This document shows positions 17,469 through 27,542 of a stretch of DNA of 64,000 bases, in pieces. A program made the position numbers and the translations under genes. Origin of the DNA: Methylobacterium bullatum (GTDB taxonomy: Bacteria; Pseudomonadota; Alphaproteobacteria; Rhizobiales; Beijerinckiaceae); assembly GCA_902712845.1 (NCBI GenBank), contig LR743504.1:1772001-1836000 (forward strand). The letters run 5' to 3'. The notes beneath the pieces are model-generated. The model saw nothing but the letters and a program-made list of their open reading frames with translations, was not told where the DNA came from and ran no database searches. Position 1 is the stretch's first letter. Every line of letters begins with the position of its first letter.

Positions 17469-18296
17469 CTAAAAGTCTGACGGCAGAACCGAGGGATGCT
17501 GCGGAACCGCTTCGGCGTCGTCCTCGGCCCGCGGCAGGTCGTTCGGTTCGGGACTTTGTCGATACAAGTGTGGCTGGACCCCCATCATCCGCTTGAACAT
17601 CGCCGAGTAGGCACCCGGGGTCTCGTAGCCCATGGAATGGGCCACAAAGGTCACCTGCTTGCCGGCGATGAGCATCGGGATGGAGGACAGTATCCGTGCC
17701 TGTTGCCGCCATATCGACAGCGGGCAGCCAAGCTCGTCCTGAGCAAGCCGGGTCAGCGTGCGCACCGAAGCCCCGCTTTCATGGGCCAATCGTTCGATCC
17801 GGTGCTCATCGTCCGGCCGAGCAAGGATGTCGGCGCAGGCGCGTGCCAGACGCGGATCCGATGGCACGGCCAGCGACAGGGCGTCGGGCACGAGTGCACG
17901 GAGTTCGTCCATCAGTACCGCGTTGAGATGGCGCTGCCGCTGCAGGTCGCGTCTCATGCAGGGTTCGAGAGCCTGCAGAATCAGCTGCCGCAGCAGCGGC
18001 GGAACGACGAAGCCGCGAGGCGCGTCGCTCACGCCGCTTGCATCGTCCTGCGCGATGTAGAGCGTCCGCAGCGAAACCGCGCCTCGCGCACGCAACCCGT
18101 GCGGCACCCGAGGCGGTATCCACAACGCGCGCTGCGGCGGGATCAACCACATCCGGTGGGCAGCGCGGATTTCCATGACCCCTGCCGTCGCGTGGATGAA
18201 CTGGCCATCGATATGGCAATGCTCGCCGATCAGCGCTCCGTTCGGATAATTGCGCGCGACGGCATGGATGCTGACCGGGCGATCAGGATGCGTCAT
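17469..18296 (-). CDS. AraC-family transcriptional regulator with cupin sensor
   Basis: A 275-residue regulator. Residues 1-85 form a cupin-like sensor domain (GEHCHIDGQFIHATAGVMEI...WIPPRVPHGLRARG). The C-terminal 100 residues hold two helix-turn-helix units typical of AraC (RIERLAHESGASVRTLTRLAQDELG and VTFVAHSMGYETPGAYSAMFKRMMG). The ATG at 18296 overlaps the upstream hydrolase gene by 14 bases, so the two are co-transcribed; a longer reading from 18323 is possible. It may control the hydrolase gene. Inducer unknown. Confidence 0.88.
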   Translation of the reverse strand: MTHPDRPVSIHAVARNYPNGALIGEHCHIDGQFIHATAGVMEIRAAHRMWLIPPQRALWIPPRVPHGLRARGAVSLRTLYIAQDDASGVSDAPRGFVVPPLLRQLILQALEPCMRRDLQRQRHLNAVLMDELRALVPDALSLAVPSDPRLARACADILARPDDEHRIERLAHESGASVRTLTRLAQDELGCPLSIWRQQARILSSIPMLIAGKQVTFVAHSMGYETPGAYSAMFKRMMGVQPHLYRQSPEPNDLPRAEDDAEAVPQHPSVLPSDF

Positions 18297-19185
18297 CGAC
18301 GAGATGGCGGCGGAACCAGTCACGGGCGGCGCTGCTGGTTTCCTCGAAACGGCGGATATAGGGATCGAAATGCCCTCCCTTGATCATGACCAGTGTCTTG
18401 ATGGGTAAGGCCCTCTGGTAGGCGTCGAGGCAGAGATCGGTCGGTGTCAACAGGTCCCGATCGGCCACGATCATCATGAGCGGGGTCGGGCCGATCCGGG
18501 CGACGTATTGGCCCGGTTCGTTCTCCCGCGCCATTTCTGCACTGCGCAGAGTCAATTCATTGCGCCATGCCGGTGCGAGATCACGACTGCCAGTGAAAAA
18601 GGCATAAGCGTCGATCCCGCTCATCGCACACGCCTCATGGGGGTCGTCCGCCACGGCGGCGAAAGTCGCGGGCGCCTCGCCTCGAAAACGAGCGATCCGG
18701 TCGGCGTCCAAGCGCGAAAGCAACGCCGGTACGAGATCGGCGCGGGTCCGGCGCTGGGCCGATGAATGGCCGCTGATCGTAGGCACTTGGCTCACGACGC
18801 ATCGGACCCGTCTGTCGAGCGCGGCGACCTCGAGGACATGACCGCCGCTGTAACTGGTTCCCCATACTCCGATGCGGGCTGGATCAACCCAAGGCAGCGT
18901 CTGCGCGAAGCTGATCGCGTCACGGTATCCGCGCCGTTGCAGCACCGGGTCCGCCTCCTGACGGGGCAATCCATCGCTGGCTCCGAAATTGGCATGATCG
19001 TAGAGGATCACGCTCAGGCCGGCCTCGACGAAGACATCGGCATAGCGATCGAGATACTGCTCTTTCACGGCCGACAGCCCGTGCGCCATGATGATGCAAG
19101 GCGACCCGTCCGCCTTGCCGTCGGGCCGATAGGCCCAACCGCGCAACGTGCGGCCCTCGGATCGAAACTCAATATTCTTCCGCAT
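18283..19185 (-). CDS. Alpha/beta hydrolase (S15/CocE-like)
   Basis: A 300-residue alpha/beta hydrolase. Oxyanion strand CIIMAHGLSAVK, YDHANFGASDG, nucleophile elbow GTSYSGG (the GxSYxG form seen in S15 peptidases and CocE-type esterases), acid in VADRDLLTP, and a His in KGGHFDPY complete a plausible triad. No signal peptide. It is followed with overlap by an AraC regulator. The start lies in a TGATG arrangement with a possible 30-codon upstream frame. Substrate cannot be assigned. Confidence 0.85.
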   Translation of the reverse strand: MRKNIEFRSEGRTLRGWAYRPDGKADGSPCIIMAHGLSAVKEQYLDRYADVFVEAGLSVILYDHANFGASDGLPRQEADPVLQRRGYRDAISFAQTLPWVDPARIGVWGTSYSGGHVLEVAALDRRVRCVVSQVPTISGHSSAQRRTRADLVPALLSRLDADRIARFRGEAPATFAAVADDPHEACAMSGIDAYAFFTGSRDLAPAWRNELTLRSAEMARENEPGQYVARIGPTPLMMIVADRDLLTPTDLCLDAYQRALPIKTLVMIKGGHFDPYIRRFEETSSAARDWFRRHLVDDAS

Positions 19186-19451
19186 CACGATCTGCCCCTA
19201 TGACCTGAATCGTTCATGCCATCGCGGTAAAGCGCCTGCGTCGCGCAATCGGCCATAGAGTGCGCCAGATCGGTCATGATCGCCTCGCGGTGCTTCCTCG
19301 ATCGCTCCGCTGCGTGCTCCGCGGGTCTCCATACTGGCGAAGCTCTTGCGAGAGGGGTAGGCCGGAGGCCTTCGCCCCGGTATCGTTCGGCTCCAGCCGC
19401 ACGATACCGGACGCACCTCTCGACCGGCGCACACGAACCTGGGAGCCAGCC

Positions 19452-20930
19452 TTGGCCACCATCATCCCCGTCGCCTCCTTCGATTGTGTCGTGTTCGGCG
19501 CCACCGGCGATCTGACCACGCGCAAGCTGCTTCCGGCCCTGTATTACCGCTACAAGGACGGGCAGATCCCCGGCACCAGCCGGATCATCGGCGCGTCCCG
19601 CTCCGAGATGAGCGTCGAGGCGTTCCGTGAGCGGGCGCGCGACGCGCTCAAGCGCTTCGTCCCGGCCCGCGACCTCGACGAGGACAAGCTTGCCGCCTTC
19701 CTCGACCATCTCGACTACGTGGCGGTGGACGGGGCCGGGGACGACGGCTGGGAGGATCTCGCCGCCAAGCTCGCCGAACGGCCGGACCAGGTGCGGCCCT
19801 ATTATCTCGCCACCTCGCCGGATCTCTACGGCTCGATCTGCCGCAACCTCTCGGTCCACGGGCTCATCGGCGAGAAGTCGCGGGTGGTGCTGGAGAAGCC
19901 CATCGGCAAGGACCTGAAATCCGCCCGCGCCATCAACGACGCGGTCGGCGAGGTCTTCCCCGAGGAGCAGATCTTCCGCATCGACCATTACCTCGGCAAG
20001 GAGACGGTGCAGAACCTGCTCGCCCTGCGCTTTGCCAACACCATCTTCGAGCGCCTGTGGACGGCGGACGTCATCGACCACGTCCAGATCACGGTGGGGG
20101 AGACGGTGGGTGTCGAGGGCCGTGCCGGTTACTACGACACGTCGGGGGCACTCCGTGACATGGTGCAGAACCACCTGCTCCAGCTTCTCTGCCTGATGGC
20201 GATGGAGAGCCCGCTCACCCTCGACGCCAATTCGGTGCGGGACGAAAAGCTGAAAGTGCTGCGTGCGCTGAAGCCGATCACGCCCCGCGACGTCCAGGCC
20301 GTGACCGTGCGCGGCCAGTATGCGGCCGGCGCCGTGGACGGCAAACCGGTTCAGGGCTACCGCGCCGATCTCGGCGGCGAGACGGAGAGCCGCACGGAGA
20401 CCTTCGTCGCCCTCAAGCTTGAAGTTCAGTCCTGGCGCTGGGCCGGGGTGCCCTTCTACATCCGCACCGGCAAGCGCCTGCCCCAGAAGCTCTCCGAGAT
20501 CGTGGTGCAGTTCCGCGCCTCTCCCTTCTCGATCTTCCCGGCCGAATCCTTCGGGCGCGAGCCCAACCGCCTCGTCATCCGGCTACAGCCGGAGGAGGGG
20601 ATCAAGCTCGAAGTGATGACCAAGGACCCGGGACCGGGCGGCATGCGTCTGCGGCCGACCAACCTCGACATCTCCTTCGAGGAGACGTTCAAGCAGCGCT
20701 ATCCCGATGCCTACGAGCGCTTGCTGATGGACGTGGTGCGCGGCAACGCCACCTTGTTCATGCGCCGCGACGAGGTGGAGGTGGCCTGGGCCTGGGCCGA
20801 TTCGCTGCTGAAGGCCTGGGCGGACCGGCCCGAGCCGCCGCGCTCCTATCCGGCCGGAAGCTGGGGCCCCACCGCCGCCATCGCCCTGATCGAGCGGGAC
20901 GGACGGACGTGGCACGAGGAAATGCACTGA
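19452..20930 (+). CDS. zwf: Glucose-6-phosphate 1-dehydrogenase
   Basis: First enzyme of the oxidative pentose phosphate and Entner-Doudoroff routes, making 6-phosphogluconolactone and NADPH. The 492-residue protein has GATGDL (16-21) for coenzyme binding, EKPIGKD at 148-154 and the active-site RIDHYLGKE (176-184) with the catalytic Asp-His. The start is TTG at 19452, supported by GGGAG 6 bases upstream and by alignment of the N-terminus with the family; no ATG fits. No pgl or edd neighbour is present. Confidence 0.96.
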   Translation: MATIIPVASFDCVVFGATGDLTTRKLLPALYYRYKDGQIPGTSRIIGASRSEMSVEAFRERARDALKRFVPARDLDEDKLAAFLDHLDYVAVDGAGDDGWEDLAAKLAERPDQVRPYYLATSPDLYGSICRNLSVHGLIGEKSRVVLEKPIGKDLKSARAINDAVGEVFPEEQIFRIDHYLGKETVQNLLALRFANTIFERLWTADVIDHVQITVGETVGVEGRAGYYDTSGALRDMVQNHLLQLLCLMAMESPLTLDANSVRDEKLKVLRALKPITPRDVQAVTVRGQYAAGAVDGKPVQGYRADLGGETESRTETFVALKLEVQSWRWAGVPFYIRTGKRLPQKLSEIVVQFRASPFSIFPAESFGREPNRLVIRLQPEEGIKLEVMTKDPGPGGMRLRPTNLDISFEETFKQRYPDAYERLLMDVVRGNATLFMRRDEVEVAWAWADSLLKAWADRPEPPRSYPAGSWGPTAAIALIERDGRTWHEEMH

Positions 20931-21074
20931 TCGGCGGGGGTCGTCGTCTCAGGGGCTAAGTTATTTGTAAGACCGGAATAAAAACAACTAATCGGGCGCT
21001 CCCTCGACAGGCCGATGCCCGACGCCTAAACCTCAGGAGAGTATCCACCCTCCAACGACAAGACCTACGCCCCC

Positions 21075-21749
21075 ATGGAAAAGCTGGACTCGGCGGTCGG
21101 GATCAATCGCCGCTACCTCCACGACGAAGTCGTGGACCGGATGCGGGATCTCATCCAGTCGGGGGAGCTCGAGCCGCGGGCGCGGGTGAACGAGAGTGAG
21201 CTCACCGAGCGGTTCGGCATCTCGCGCACGCCCCTGCGCGAGGCGATCAAGATCCTCGCCACGGAAGGGCTGCTCGAACTGCTGCCCAACCGCGGGGCGC
21301 GGGTGGCCAGCCTGTCTCAGGTCGAGATCGAGGAAATGATCGAGGTCATCGCCGGCCTCGAGGCGACCGCTGCCGATCTCGCCTGCCGCACCATCGGCGA
21401 CGATGAGGTCGCCCAGATCGAGCGGGATCACCACGCCATGGTGAAGGCCTGGAAGGAGGGCGAGGAGGCAACGTATTTCCGGCTCAATCGCGCGATCCAC
21501 GAAGCGATCATGGCCGCGAGCCGCAATTCGGTGCTGGGCGCCATCTACGCGAGCCTGTCGGGCCGCATCCAGCGCTCGCGCTACGCCGTCCACCAGACCG
21601 CTGAACAATGGAGTCGTGCCGTCTCGGAGCACGAACGGATGATCGAACTCCTCCATGCCCGGAACGGCGAGGCGCTGGCCGTGCTCATGCGCGACCATAT
21701 CCGCTCCAAGACCCCGGTCATCGCCGAGAATTTCGGCGCGGGGACGTAA
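21075..21749 (+). CDS. GntR-family regulator (FCD ligand domain)
   Basis: A 224-residue FadR-type GntR repressor. The winged helix occupies residues 12-80 (VNESELTERFGISRTPLREAIKILATEGLLELLPNRGARV), followed by an all-alpha FCD domain with His residues of a metal site (FRLNRAIHEAIM, and SEHERMIELL). Ligand is probably a small organic acid. It lies alone between zwf and a convergent chemoreceptor gene; its target is not evident. Confidence 0.9.
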   Translation: MEKLDSAVGINRRYLHDEVVDRMRDLIQSGELEPRARVNESELTERFGISRTPLREAIKILATEGLLELLPNRGARVASLSQVEIEEMIEVIAGLEATAADLACRTIGDDEVAQIERDHHAMVKAWKEGEEATYFRLNRAIHEAIMAASRNSVLGAIYASLSGRIQRSRYAVHQTAEQWSRAVSEHERMIELLHARNGEALAVLMRDHIRSKTPVIAENFGAGT

Positions 21750-21821
21750 GATGCCGGCCCAACGACGGGATCCGGCCTCAGGACCCCGATTGGCTGTGGC
21801 ACGTCGACGGGCGCGTCCGTC

Positions 21822-23498
21822 TCACGCCGCGCGGATCGTGGCCAGGAAGCGCCCCACTTCCGCGGTGAGATGCTCCGATTCCCGGGAGAGTTCGGAGGCG
21901 GAGGCCAGGACCTGAGAGGCTGCGGCCCCCGTTTCCTCGGCGGCGCCCGCCACGCCCGCGATGTTGGTCGTCACCTCCCCGGTGCCCTCGGCGGCCTGGT
22001 TGATGTTGCGCACGATCTCCTGCGTGGCCGCACCCTGCTCCTCCACTGCCGCCGCGATCGACGTGGCGACGGAACTGATCTCGCGGATGCGGGCGGTGAT
22101 CGTTTCGATCACCGCGACGGCCTGGCCGGTGGAGCCCTGGATCCGGCCGATCTGGCTCCCGATTTCGTCCGTGGCCCGCGCTGTCTGGTTGGCGAGTTCC
22201 TTCACCTCGGCCGCCACGACGGCAAAGCCCCGGCCCGCCTCGCCGGCACGGGCCGCCTCGATGGTGGCGTTGAGGGCGAGGAGGTTGGTCTGGCCAGCGA
22301 TGGTGGCGATCATCGCGACGACGTCTCCGATCTTCGCCGCGGCCTCGCTCAGATCCTTCATCTGCGCGCCCGTCCGCGTCGCATCCTCCACCGCCTGGTG
22401 CGCCAGGCTGGTGGAGCCGTCCACCTGACGGCCGATCTCCATGACGGACGAACCGAGTTCCTCCGCCGCTGCCGCCACCATGGTGACGTTGGTGCCCGCC
22501 TGTTCGGCCGCCGCCGCCACGGCGACGGATTGCTGCGCCGTCTCCGTGGCGGTGCCGGACATTCCTTGGGAGGTCGAACGCAATTGCGTCGCCGCCGCCG
22601 AGACCCGGGTCAGGATATCGCCGACCGCATTCTCGAAACCGTCGGCCAAGGCGAGGGCGGCGGACCTGCGCTGGGCTTCCGCCCCGGCACGGGCCAGGGT
22701 GGCCTCACTCTCCAGGGCACGGGTACGGACCAGATTGTCCCGAAAGGTGTCGAGGGTCGCGGCCATGGCGCCGATCTCGTCCCGCCGTCCGGTGCCGGGG
22801 ATGGTGACCTCGGTATCGCCGGAGGCCAGACGGCGCATGGCGGCCGTCACCCGCTCGATGGGACGCGACACCCCGAAGAACGTGAAGGCCATGGCGGCCA
22901 GCGCCATGACGACGGCCGCGACCAGCATGATCTGCGTGGTGAAGACCGCCTGTGCCTGTTCCTCGCGCGCGGCCGCGCTGGCCGCCACGCCGGCCCGGCC
23001 GTTGAATTCGACGAGCCTGCGCCCGGCGGCGGTCGCGGCGAGGTACTCGGCGTTCATCGGCCCACGAAAGCGTTCGGTGATCGTCGCGCGCTGGCTGGGA
23101 TCGATCTGGCTGAGGCCGTTCCAGCCGTTCAGCATGATCTGCCACTTCGCACCGAACTCATCGAACAGCGCCTGCTCCTCGGGCGAACCGATGAGGGGAC
23201 GATAGGCGCTCCGGCCCTTCTCGACGGACTGGATCATCTCGCCGGCATTCTTGACGCTCAGGGCACGCTCGGCCTCGTCCTCCGCCATCAGGTAGCGGAA
23301 CTGCCAGAGGCGGGTGCGCATCACCAGCGCATTCAGGGCATGAGCCGCGTCGACCGAAGGTAGCGCATTCGACGCGAGCAACTCGATCCGGCCACCGATG
23401 GCGTCGAGCCTCCGCAGAGCGGTCACGCCCTGCACCGCGGTAATGATGGCGAGCGCGGTGAACAGGCCGATGAGCGTCGTCTTGATGGAGAGCCGCAT
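21822..23498 (-). CDS. Methyl-accepting chemotaxis protein
   Basis: A 558-residue chemoreceptor. An N-terminal transmembrane helix (about residues 5-25) leads to a four-helix periplasmic sensor of about 165 residues ([29 protein letters not shown]...), then a second membrane helix ([21 protein letters not shown]), a HAMP domain ([20 protein letters not shown]) and a long MCP signalling coiled coil with the hairpin tip [37 protein letters not shown]. The ATG at 23498 has GGAGCG upstream. Ligand unknown; no che genes are adjacent. Confidence 0.93.
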   Translation of the reverse strand: MRLSIKTTLIGLFTALAIITAVQGVTALRRLDAIGGRIELLASNALPSVDAAHALNALVMRTRLWQFRYLMAEDEAERALSVKNAGEMIQSVEKGRSAYRPLIGSPEEQALFDEFGAKWQIMLNGWNGLSQIDPSQRATITERFRGPMNAEYLAATAAGRRLVEFNGRAGVAASAAAREEQAQAVFTTQIMLVAAVVMALAAMAFTFFGVSRPIERVTAAMRRLASGDTEVTIPGTGRRDEIGAMAATLDTFRDNLVRTRALESEATLARAGAEAQRRSAALALADGFENAVGDILTRVSAAATQLRSTSQGMSGTATETAQQSVAVAAAAEQAGTNVTMVAAAAEELGSSVMEIGRQVDGSTSLAHQAVEDATRTGAQMKDLSEAAAKIGDVVAMIATIAGQTNLLALNATIEAARAGEAGRGFAVVAAEVKELANQTARATDEIGSQIGRIQGSTGQAVAVIETITARIREISSVATSIAAAVEEQGAATQEIVRNINQAAEGTGEVTTNIAGVAGAAEETGAAASQVLASASELSRESEHLTAEVGRFLATIRAA

Positions 23499-23625
23499 GA
23501 AACGCTCCGGGAAACGAGCGAATGTGTACAGAATCGCCGTAACCATGATGGCCAATTCCTAACGAAAGTTTGGCCTCCGCCCGAAAGCTTGCTGGCGATC
23601 TTTCACTTTTGTCAGCCGGCCGGTT

Positions 23626-24282
23626 TCACGCCGCGTCGCTGATCGAGCGCAGGTTGGCGACGAGGTCGGAGAACCTGTCCCCCTGGACGATGACATGGGC
23701 GCGCAGCCGGTCCGACGCCGCGATCTCGTCGCCGGCGACGATGGCGGCGACGATGGCCTCGTGTTCGGCCAGGGATTGCCCCAGCCGGTGACGCGCTCTC
23801 AGTTGCATCCGCCGGAACGGGGTCAGGCGCCGATGGAGAAGCCGCGCCTGCTCGCACAGGAAGTCGTTGCGGCAGGCGCGGTAGATCACCGTGTGGAAGA
23901 CGTAGTTCTCCTGGTAATAGGTCTCCGGGTCCTCGTCGGCCGCCGCCGCCGCGCAGGCGGCGAGCGCCTGTTTCAAGGCGGTCTCGTCGGCCGCGATCAG
24001 CCGGCGGGCGGCGAGCCGGCCGCACGAGGCCTCGATCTCGGCCATCGTCTCGAACATCGCGACGAGCAGTTCCGGATCGGGGGCGCTGACGATGGCGCCC
24101 CGGCGCGGCTTGATCTCCACGAGGCCGGTCATGGCCAACTGCAGCAACGCCTCGCGGATCGGCGTGCGCGAGACGCCGAAGCGCTCGGCGAGTTCGGTCT
24201 CGTCGAGGCGGGAGCCGATGGCCAGCCGGCCATCCACGATCTCCGTCTCGATCGTCTGCCTCAGGCTGAGCGATCGGGTCAT
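23626..24282 (-). CDS. GntR-family regulator of the TRAP transporter
   Basis: A 218-residue FadR-type GntR protein with an N-terminal winged helix (DETELAERFGVSRTPIREALLQLAMTGLVEIKPRRGAIV) and an FCD domain. It is divergent from dctP, the first gene of a DctPQM transporter, across a 163-base AT-rich intergenic region, so it very likely controls that operon in response to the transported organic acid. ATG 24282 is preceded by GGGAGCG. A longer reading from 24324 would consume the operator region. Confidence 0.9.
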   Translation of the reverse strand: MTRSLSLRQTIETEIVDGRLAIGSRLDETELAERFGVSRTPIREALLQLAMTGLVEIKPRRGAIVSAPDPELLVAMFETMAEIEASCGRLAARRLIAADETALKQALAACAAAAADEDPETYYQENYVFHTVIYRACRNDFLCEQARLLHRRLTPFRRMQLRARHRLGQSLAEHEAIVAAIVAGDEIAASDRLRAHVIVQGDRFSDLVANLRSISDAA

Positions 24283-24445
24283 GGCGCTCCCGTCCCTGTC
24301 GAAATGAAATTCATTGCCATCCATTATTCAATGTCGTTGACAAAATATACAAGACATAGTTCGTTGGTATATCGAATGCGCGTTGCAGTATAAATGTTGC
24401 GCCGCAAAACAGCGAGACCGCAAAGGTCCGCCCGGGAGAGACGCC
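24283..24445. promoter_or_regulatory. Divergent control region of the GntR gene and TRAP operon
   Basis: A 163-base AT-rich spacer. It contains TTGACA (24337-24342), a near-palindrome TTGGTATATCGAA (24364-24376) resembling operators of FadR/UxuR-type GntR proteins, and TATAAA (24389-24394). The exact promoter spacing is unclear: TTGGTA to TATAAA is 19 bases. Confidence 0.45.
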
Positions 24446-25465
24446 ATGACGTTGACACGCCGCGCCCTCGTCGCATCCGGCCTCGCCGCCCCCGCTATCC
24501 TGTCGATGGGGCTGAAGGCCAAGGCGGCGACGACCCTGAAAATCTCGCACCAGTTCCCCGGCGGTACCATCGACGAGGGCGACTTCCGCGACCGCATGTG
24601 CCGCAAGTTCGCCGCTCTCCTGGCCGAGCGCTCGAAGGGCGCGCTGGAGGTGCAGGTCTATCCTGGCTCGTCGCTGATGAAGACGAACGCCCAGTTCGGC
24701 GCCATGCGCAAGGGCGCCCTCGATATGAGCCTCTACCCGTCGCCCTATGCGGGCGGCGAGGTTGCGGAGATGAATATTGGCCTGATGCCGGCGCTCGTGA
24801 GTTCCTACGAGCAGGCCGTCGCCTGGAAGGCGGCGCCGGTCGGCCGGAAGATCACCGAGATCCTCGATTCGAAGGGCATCCTCCTCGTGTCCTGGGTCTG
24901 GCAAGCGGGCGGCGTCGCCAGCCGCGAGCGTCCCCTCTATGCGCCGGCCGACGCCAAGGGCCTCAAGGTGCGTGGCGGCTCGCGCGAGATGGACCTGATG
25001 ATGAAGCAGGCGGGTGCCGCCACCCTGTCGATCCCGTCGAGCGAATCCTACGCCGCCATGCAGACCGGCGCCTGCGATGCGGTGATCACCTCGTCCACTA
25101 GCCTGATCTCGTTCCGCCTGGAGGAATTGTCGAAGTCCCTGACGTCGGGCCGCGAGCGCTCCTACTGGTTCATGCTCGAGCCGATCATGATGTCGAAGAT
25201 CGCCTTCGACCGCCTGCCCAAGGACCAGCAGGACCTCATCATGGCGATCGGCGCCGAACTCGAACCCTTCGGCCAAGCCGGTGCCAAGGCGGACGACACC
25301 AAGGTCGAGGAGATCTTCACCAAAGCCGGAGCCAAGGTTCAGAACCTCGACGAGAAGACGCTGGGCCAGTGGCGCGACATTGCCCGTGAGACCGCCTGGA
25401 AGGACTTCGCGGGCAAGTCGGCCAGCTGCGCCGAGCTTCTCAAGCTTGCGGAGCAGGTGTCGTGA
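24446..25465 (+). CDS. TRAP transporter substrate-binding protein (DctP type)
   Basis: A 339-residue periplasmic solute receptor. The N-terminus TRRALVASGLAAPAILSMGLKAKA is a Tat-like or Sec signal peptide with a twin arginine. The DctP core includes LKISHQFPGG, VQVYPGSSL, and the conserved GLKVRGGSREMD region, where an Arg usually binds the ligand carboxylate. It delivers an organic acid to the DctQM membrane complex. GGGAGAG precedes the ATG. The stop overlaps dctQ by 4 bases. Confidence 0.9.
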   Translation: MTLTRRALVASGLAAPAILSMGLKAKAATTLKISHQFPGGTIDEGDFRDRMCRKFAALLAERSKGALEVQVYPGSSLMKTNAQFGAMRKGALDMSLYPSPYAGGEVAEMNIGLMPALVSSYEQAVAWKAAPVGRKITEILDSKGILLVSWVWQAGGVASRERPLYAPADAKGLKVRGGSREMDLMMKQAGAATLSIPSSESYAAMQTGACDAVITSSTSLISFRLEELSKSLTSGRERSYWFMLEPIMMSKIAFDRLPKDQQDLIMAIGAELEPFGQAGAKADDTKVEEIFTKAGAKVQNLDEKTLGQWRDIARETAWKDFAGKSASCAELLKLAEQVS

Positions 25466-26106
25466 GCCACGCCTTCGACGCGGCCTCGGCCGCTTCAGAG
25501 ACCGCCACGGCCGCACCCGAACCCCGGATTCCCGGTGTGCTCGGGCATCTCGACCGGGGCATGAAGGCGATCAACCGGGTGATCATGCTGCTCGGCGGCA
25601 TCGCCCTGGTCTGCGCCTGCCTCGTGCTGAGCTACAGCGTGCTCGTGCGCTACGCCCTGCACGAGCCCACCGACTGGCAGGACGAGATGGCGGTGTTCCT
25701 CATCGTGGGGGCCACCTTCTTCTCCGCCGCCGCCGTGCAGGCCAAGCGCGGTCACGTGGCGATCGAGGCCCTGAGCGGCCTGCTCTCGCCCCGCGTGAAC
25801 CGCGCCCGCCTGCTCATGGCCGACATCGTCAGCATCGTCTTCGTCACCTTCTTCGCCTGGAAGAGCTGGACCCTGCTGCACGAGGCCTGGGTCGACGGGC
25901 AGGTCTCGCAATCCTCCTGGGGGCCGCCCCTGTGGATTCCCTACGCGCTCATGGCGATCGGCATGAGCTTCCTCGGCCTGCAATTCCTGCTGCAGATCGT
26001 CGAGGCCCTGACCTACGGCCCGCGCGCGGCGGGCTGGGCCAACCCGAAAGTCGGCCTCGGCGCCGATCTCAACAAGACTCCTCTGAAAACGGGCAACCAC
26101 CCATGA
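25462..26106 (+). CDS. TRAP transporter small permease (DctQ)
   Basis: A 214-residue membrane protein with four hydrophobic helices (about residues 37-60, 75-93, 112-132 and 150-175) as expected for DctQ, which bridges the receptor and the large permease. The motif TDWQDEMAVFLIVGATFFSAA is characteristic. The GTG start overlaps the dctP stop (GTGA), and its own stop overlaps dctM (ATGA), so the three genes are translationally coupled. Confidence 0.9.
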   Translation: MSHAFDAASAASETATAAPEPRIPGVLGHLDRGMKAINRVIMLLGGIALVCACLVLSYSVLVRYALHEPTDWQDEMAVFLIVGATFFSAAAVQAKRGHVAIEALSGLLSPRVNRARLLMADIVSIVFVTFFAWKSWTLLHEAWVDGQVSQSSWGPPLWIPYALMAIGMSFLGLQFLLQIVEALTYGPRAAGWANPKVGLGADLNKTPLKTGNHP

Positions 26107-27455
26107 GCGTCGCGGCCATCGGCTTCCTCTATGCGGGCGCGACGCTCAGCGCGATGCTCGCCGGCATCCCCATCGCCTTCGCCCTGGGCTTCGTCGCCCT
26201 GGCCTTCATGTTCTTCTTCATGCCCGGCGCCTCCCTCGATACGGTGGCGCAGAACGTCTACGAGGAGATGGCCTCCATCACCCTGCTGTCGATCCCGCTC
26301 TTCATCCTGAAGGGCGCGGCCATCGGCCGGTCCAAGGCTGGGCAGGACCTCTACTCGGCCATGCATGCCTGGATGCACAAGATCCCGGGCGGCCTTGGCA
26401 TCGCCAATGTCTTCGCCTGCGCGCTGTTCGCCGCCATGGCGGGGTCTTCGCCCGCCACCTGCTCTGCCATCGGCTCGGCGGGCATTCCGGAAATGCGCAA
26501 GCGCGGCTACTCGCCGGGTTTCGCCGCAGGCATCATCGCGGCGGGCGGCACGCTGGGCATCCTGCTGCCCCCTTCGATCACCATGATCCTCTACGCGGTG
26601 GCCGCCGAGCAGTCGCTGGGGCGCCTGTTCCTCGCCGGCATCGGGCCGGGCCTGCTGCTGGTCGGTCTGTTCGCCGCCTGGTCGGTCTACCGCTTCCGCT
26701 CGGAGTACGCCGCCGCGAAGGACGCCTACGAGCGTCACGGCACCGCCTCGGCCATCCTGGCCGAAGACACCTACAGCATGCGCCAGCGCTTCTCGACGCT
26801 GCCGCGCGTGCTGCCCTTCGTGATCCTGCTCACCGGCGTGATGGTGGCGCTCTATGGCGGCTACGCCACGCCCTCCGAGACGGCCGGCCTCGGCGGCCTG
26901 CTGGCGCTCGGCCTCATCGCGGTCATCTACGGCGTCTGGCGCCCCAGGGACGTGAACCCGATCCTCGCGGCGACCCTGCGGGAATCCACCATGCTGATGC
27001 TGATCATCGGCATGTCGCTGCTCTACGCCTACGTGATGAGCTACCTGCACATCTCCCAATCGGCGGCGGCCGCCATCGTGGCGATGCAGCTGTCCAAGTG
27101 GGTGCTGCTGGTGACGATCCTCGGCCTCGTGATCCTGCTCGGCTTCTTCCTGCCGCCGGTCTCGATCATCCTGATGACGGCGCCGATCATCCTGCCACCG
27201 CTGAAGGCCGCCGGGTTCGACCTCGTGTGGTTCGGCGTGGTGATGACCATCACCATGGAGATGGGCCTCATCCACCCCCCGGTGGGCCTCAACATCTTCG
27301 TCATCAAGAACATCGCCCCCGACATCCCGCTGAAGGACATCATCTGGGGCACGCTGCCCTTCGTGATCCTGATGGCCGTGGCGATCCTGATCCTCTGCCT
27401 CGTCCCCGGCATCGCCATGTGGCTCCCGAACTGGCTCCTGCCCTCGACGCGGTGA
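26103..27455 (+). CDS. TRAP transporter large permease (DctM)
   Basis: A 450-residue integral membrane protein with about 12 hydrophobic segments, belonging to the DctM/ion-transporter superfamily. It is the Na+- or H+-driven transport channel of the TRAP complex. Conserved stretches are LLSIPLFILKGAAIGRS, AMAGSSPATCSAIGSAGIPEM, GGTLGILLPPSITMILYAV and HPPVGLNIFVI. It starts on an ATG overlapping dctQ. A strong hairpin follows at 27471-27500. Confidence 0.94.
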   Translation: MSVAAIGFLYAGATLSAMLAGIPIAFALGFVALAFMFFFMPGASLDTVAQNVYEEMASITLLSIPLFILKGAAIGRSKAGQDLYSAMHAWMHKIPGGLGIANVFACALFAAMAGSSPATCSAIGSAGIPEMRKRGYSPGFAAGIIAAGGTLGILLPPSITMILYAVAAEQSLGRLFLAGIGPGLLLVGLFAAWSVYRFRSEYAAAKDAYERHGTASAILAEDTYSMRQRFSTLPRVLPFVILLTGVMVALYGGYATPSETAGLGGLLALGLIAVIYGVWRPRDVNPILAATLRESTMLMLIIGMSLLYAYVMSYLHISQSAAAAIVAMQLSKWVLLVTILGLVILLGFFLPPVSIILMTAPIILPPLKAAGFDLVWFGVVMTITMEMGLIHPPVGLNIFVIKNIAPDIPLKDIIWGTLPFVILMAVAILILCLVPGIAMWLPNWLLPSTR

Positions 27456-27470
27456 GGGAGACATCCACAC

Positions 27471-27500
27471 GGTCCCCTTCCCATCCAGGGGGAAGGGGCC
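27471..27500. terminator. Hairpin between convergent dctM and LOG-family genes
   Basis: A 9-bp stem CCCCTTCCC / GGGAAGGGG extended by GG/CC across a bulged T, loop of about 7 bases, placed 16 bases after the dctM stop and 43 bases from the end of the convergent gene. It probably serves both transcripts. Confidence 0.6.
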
Positions 27501-27542
27501 GCGCCGGACGCTAAGGAGTGAGGCGGCGAAACCGACGTGCCG

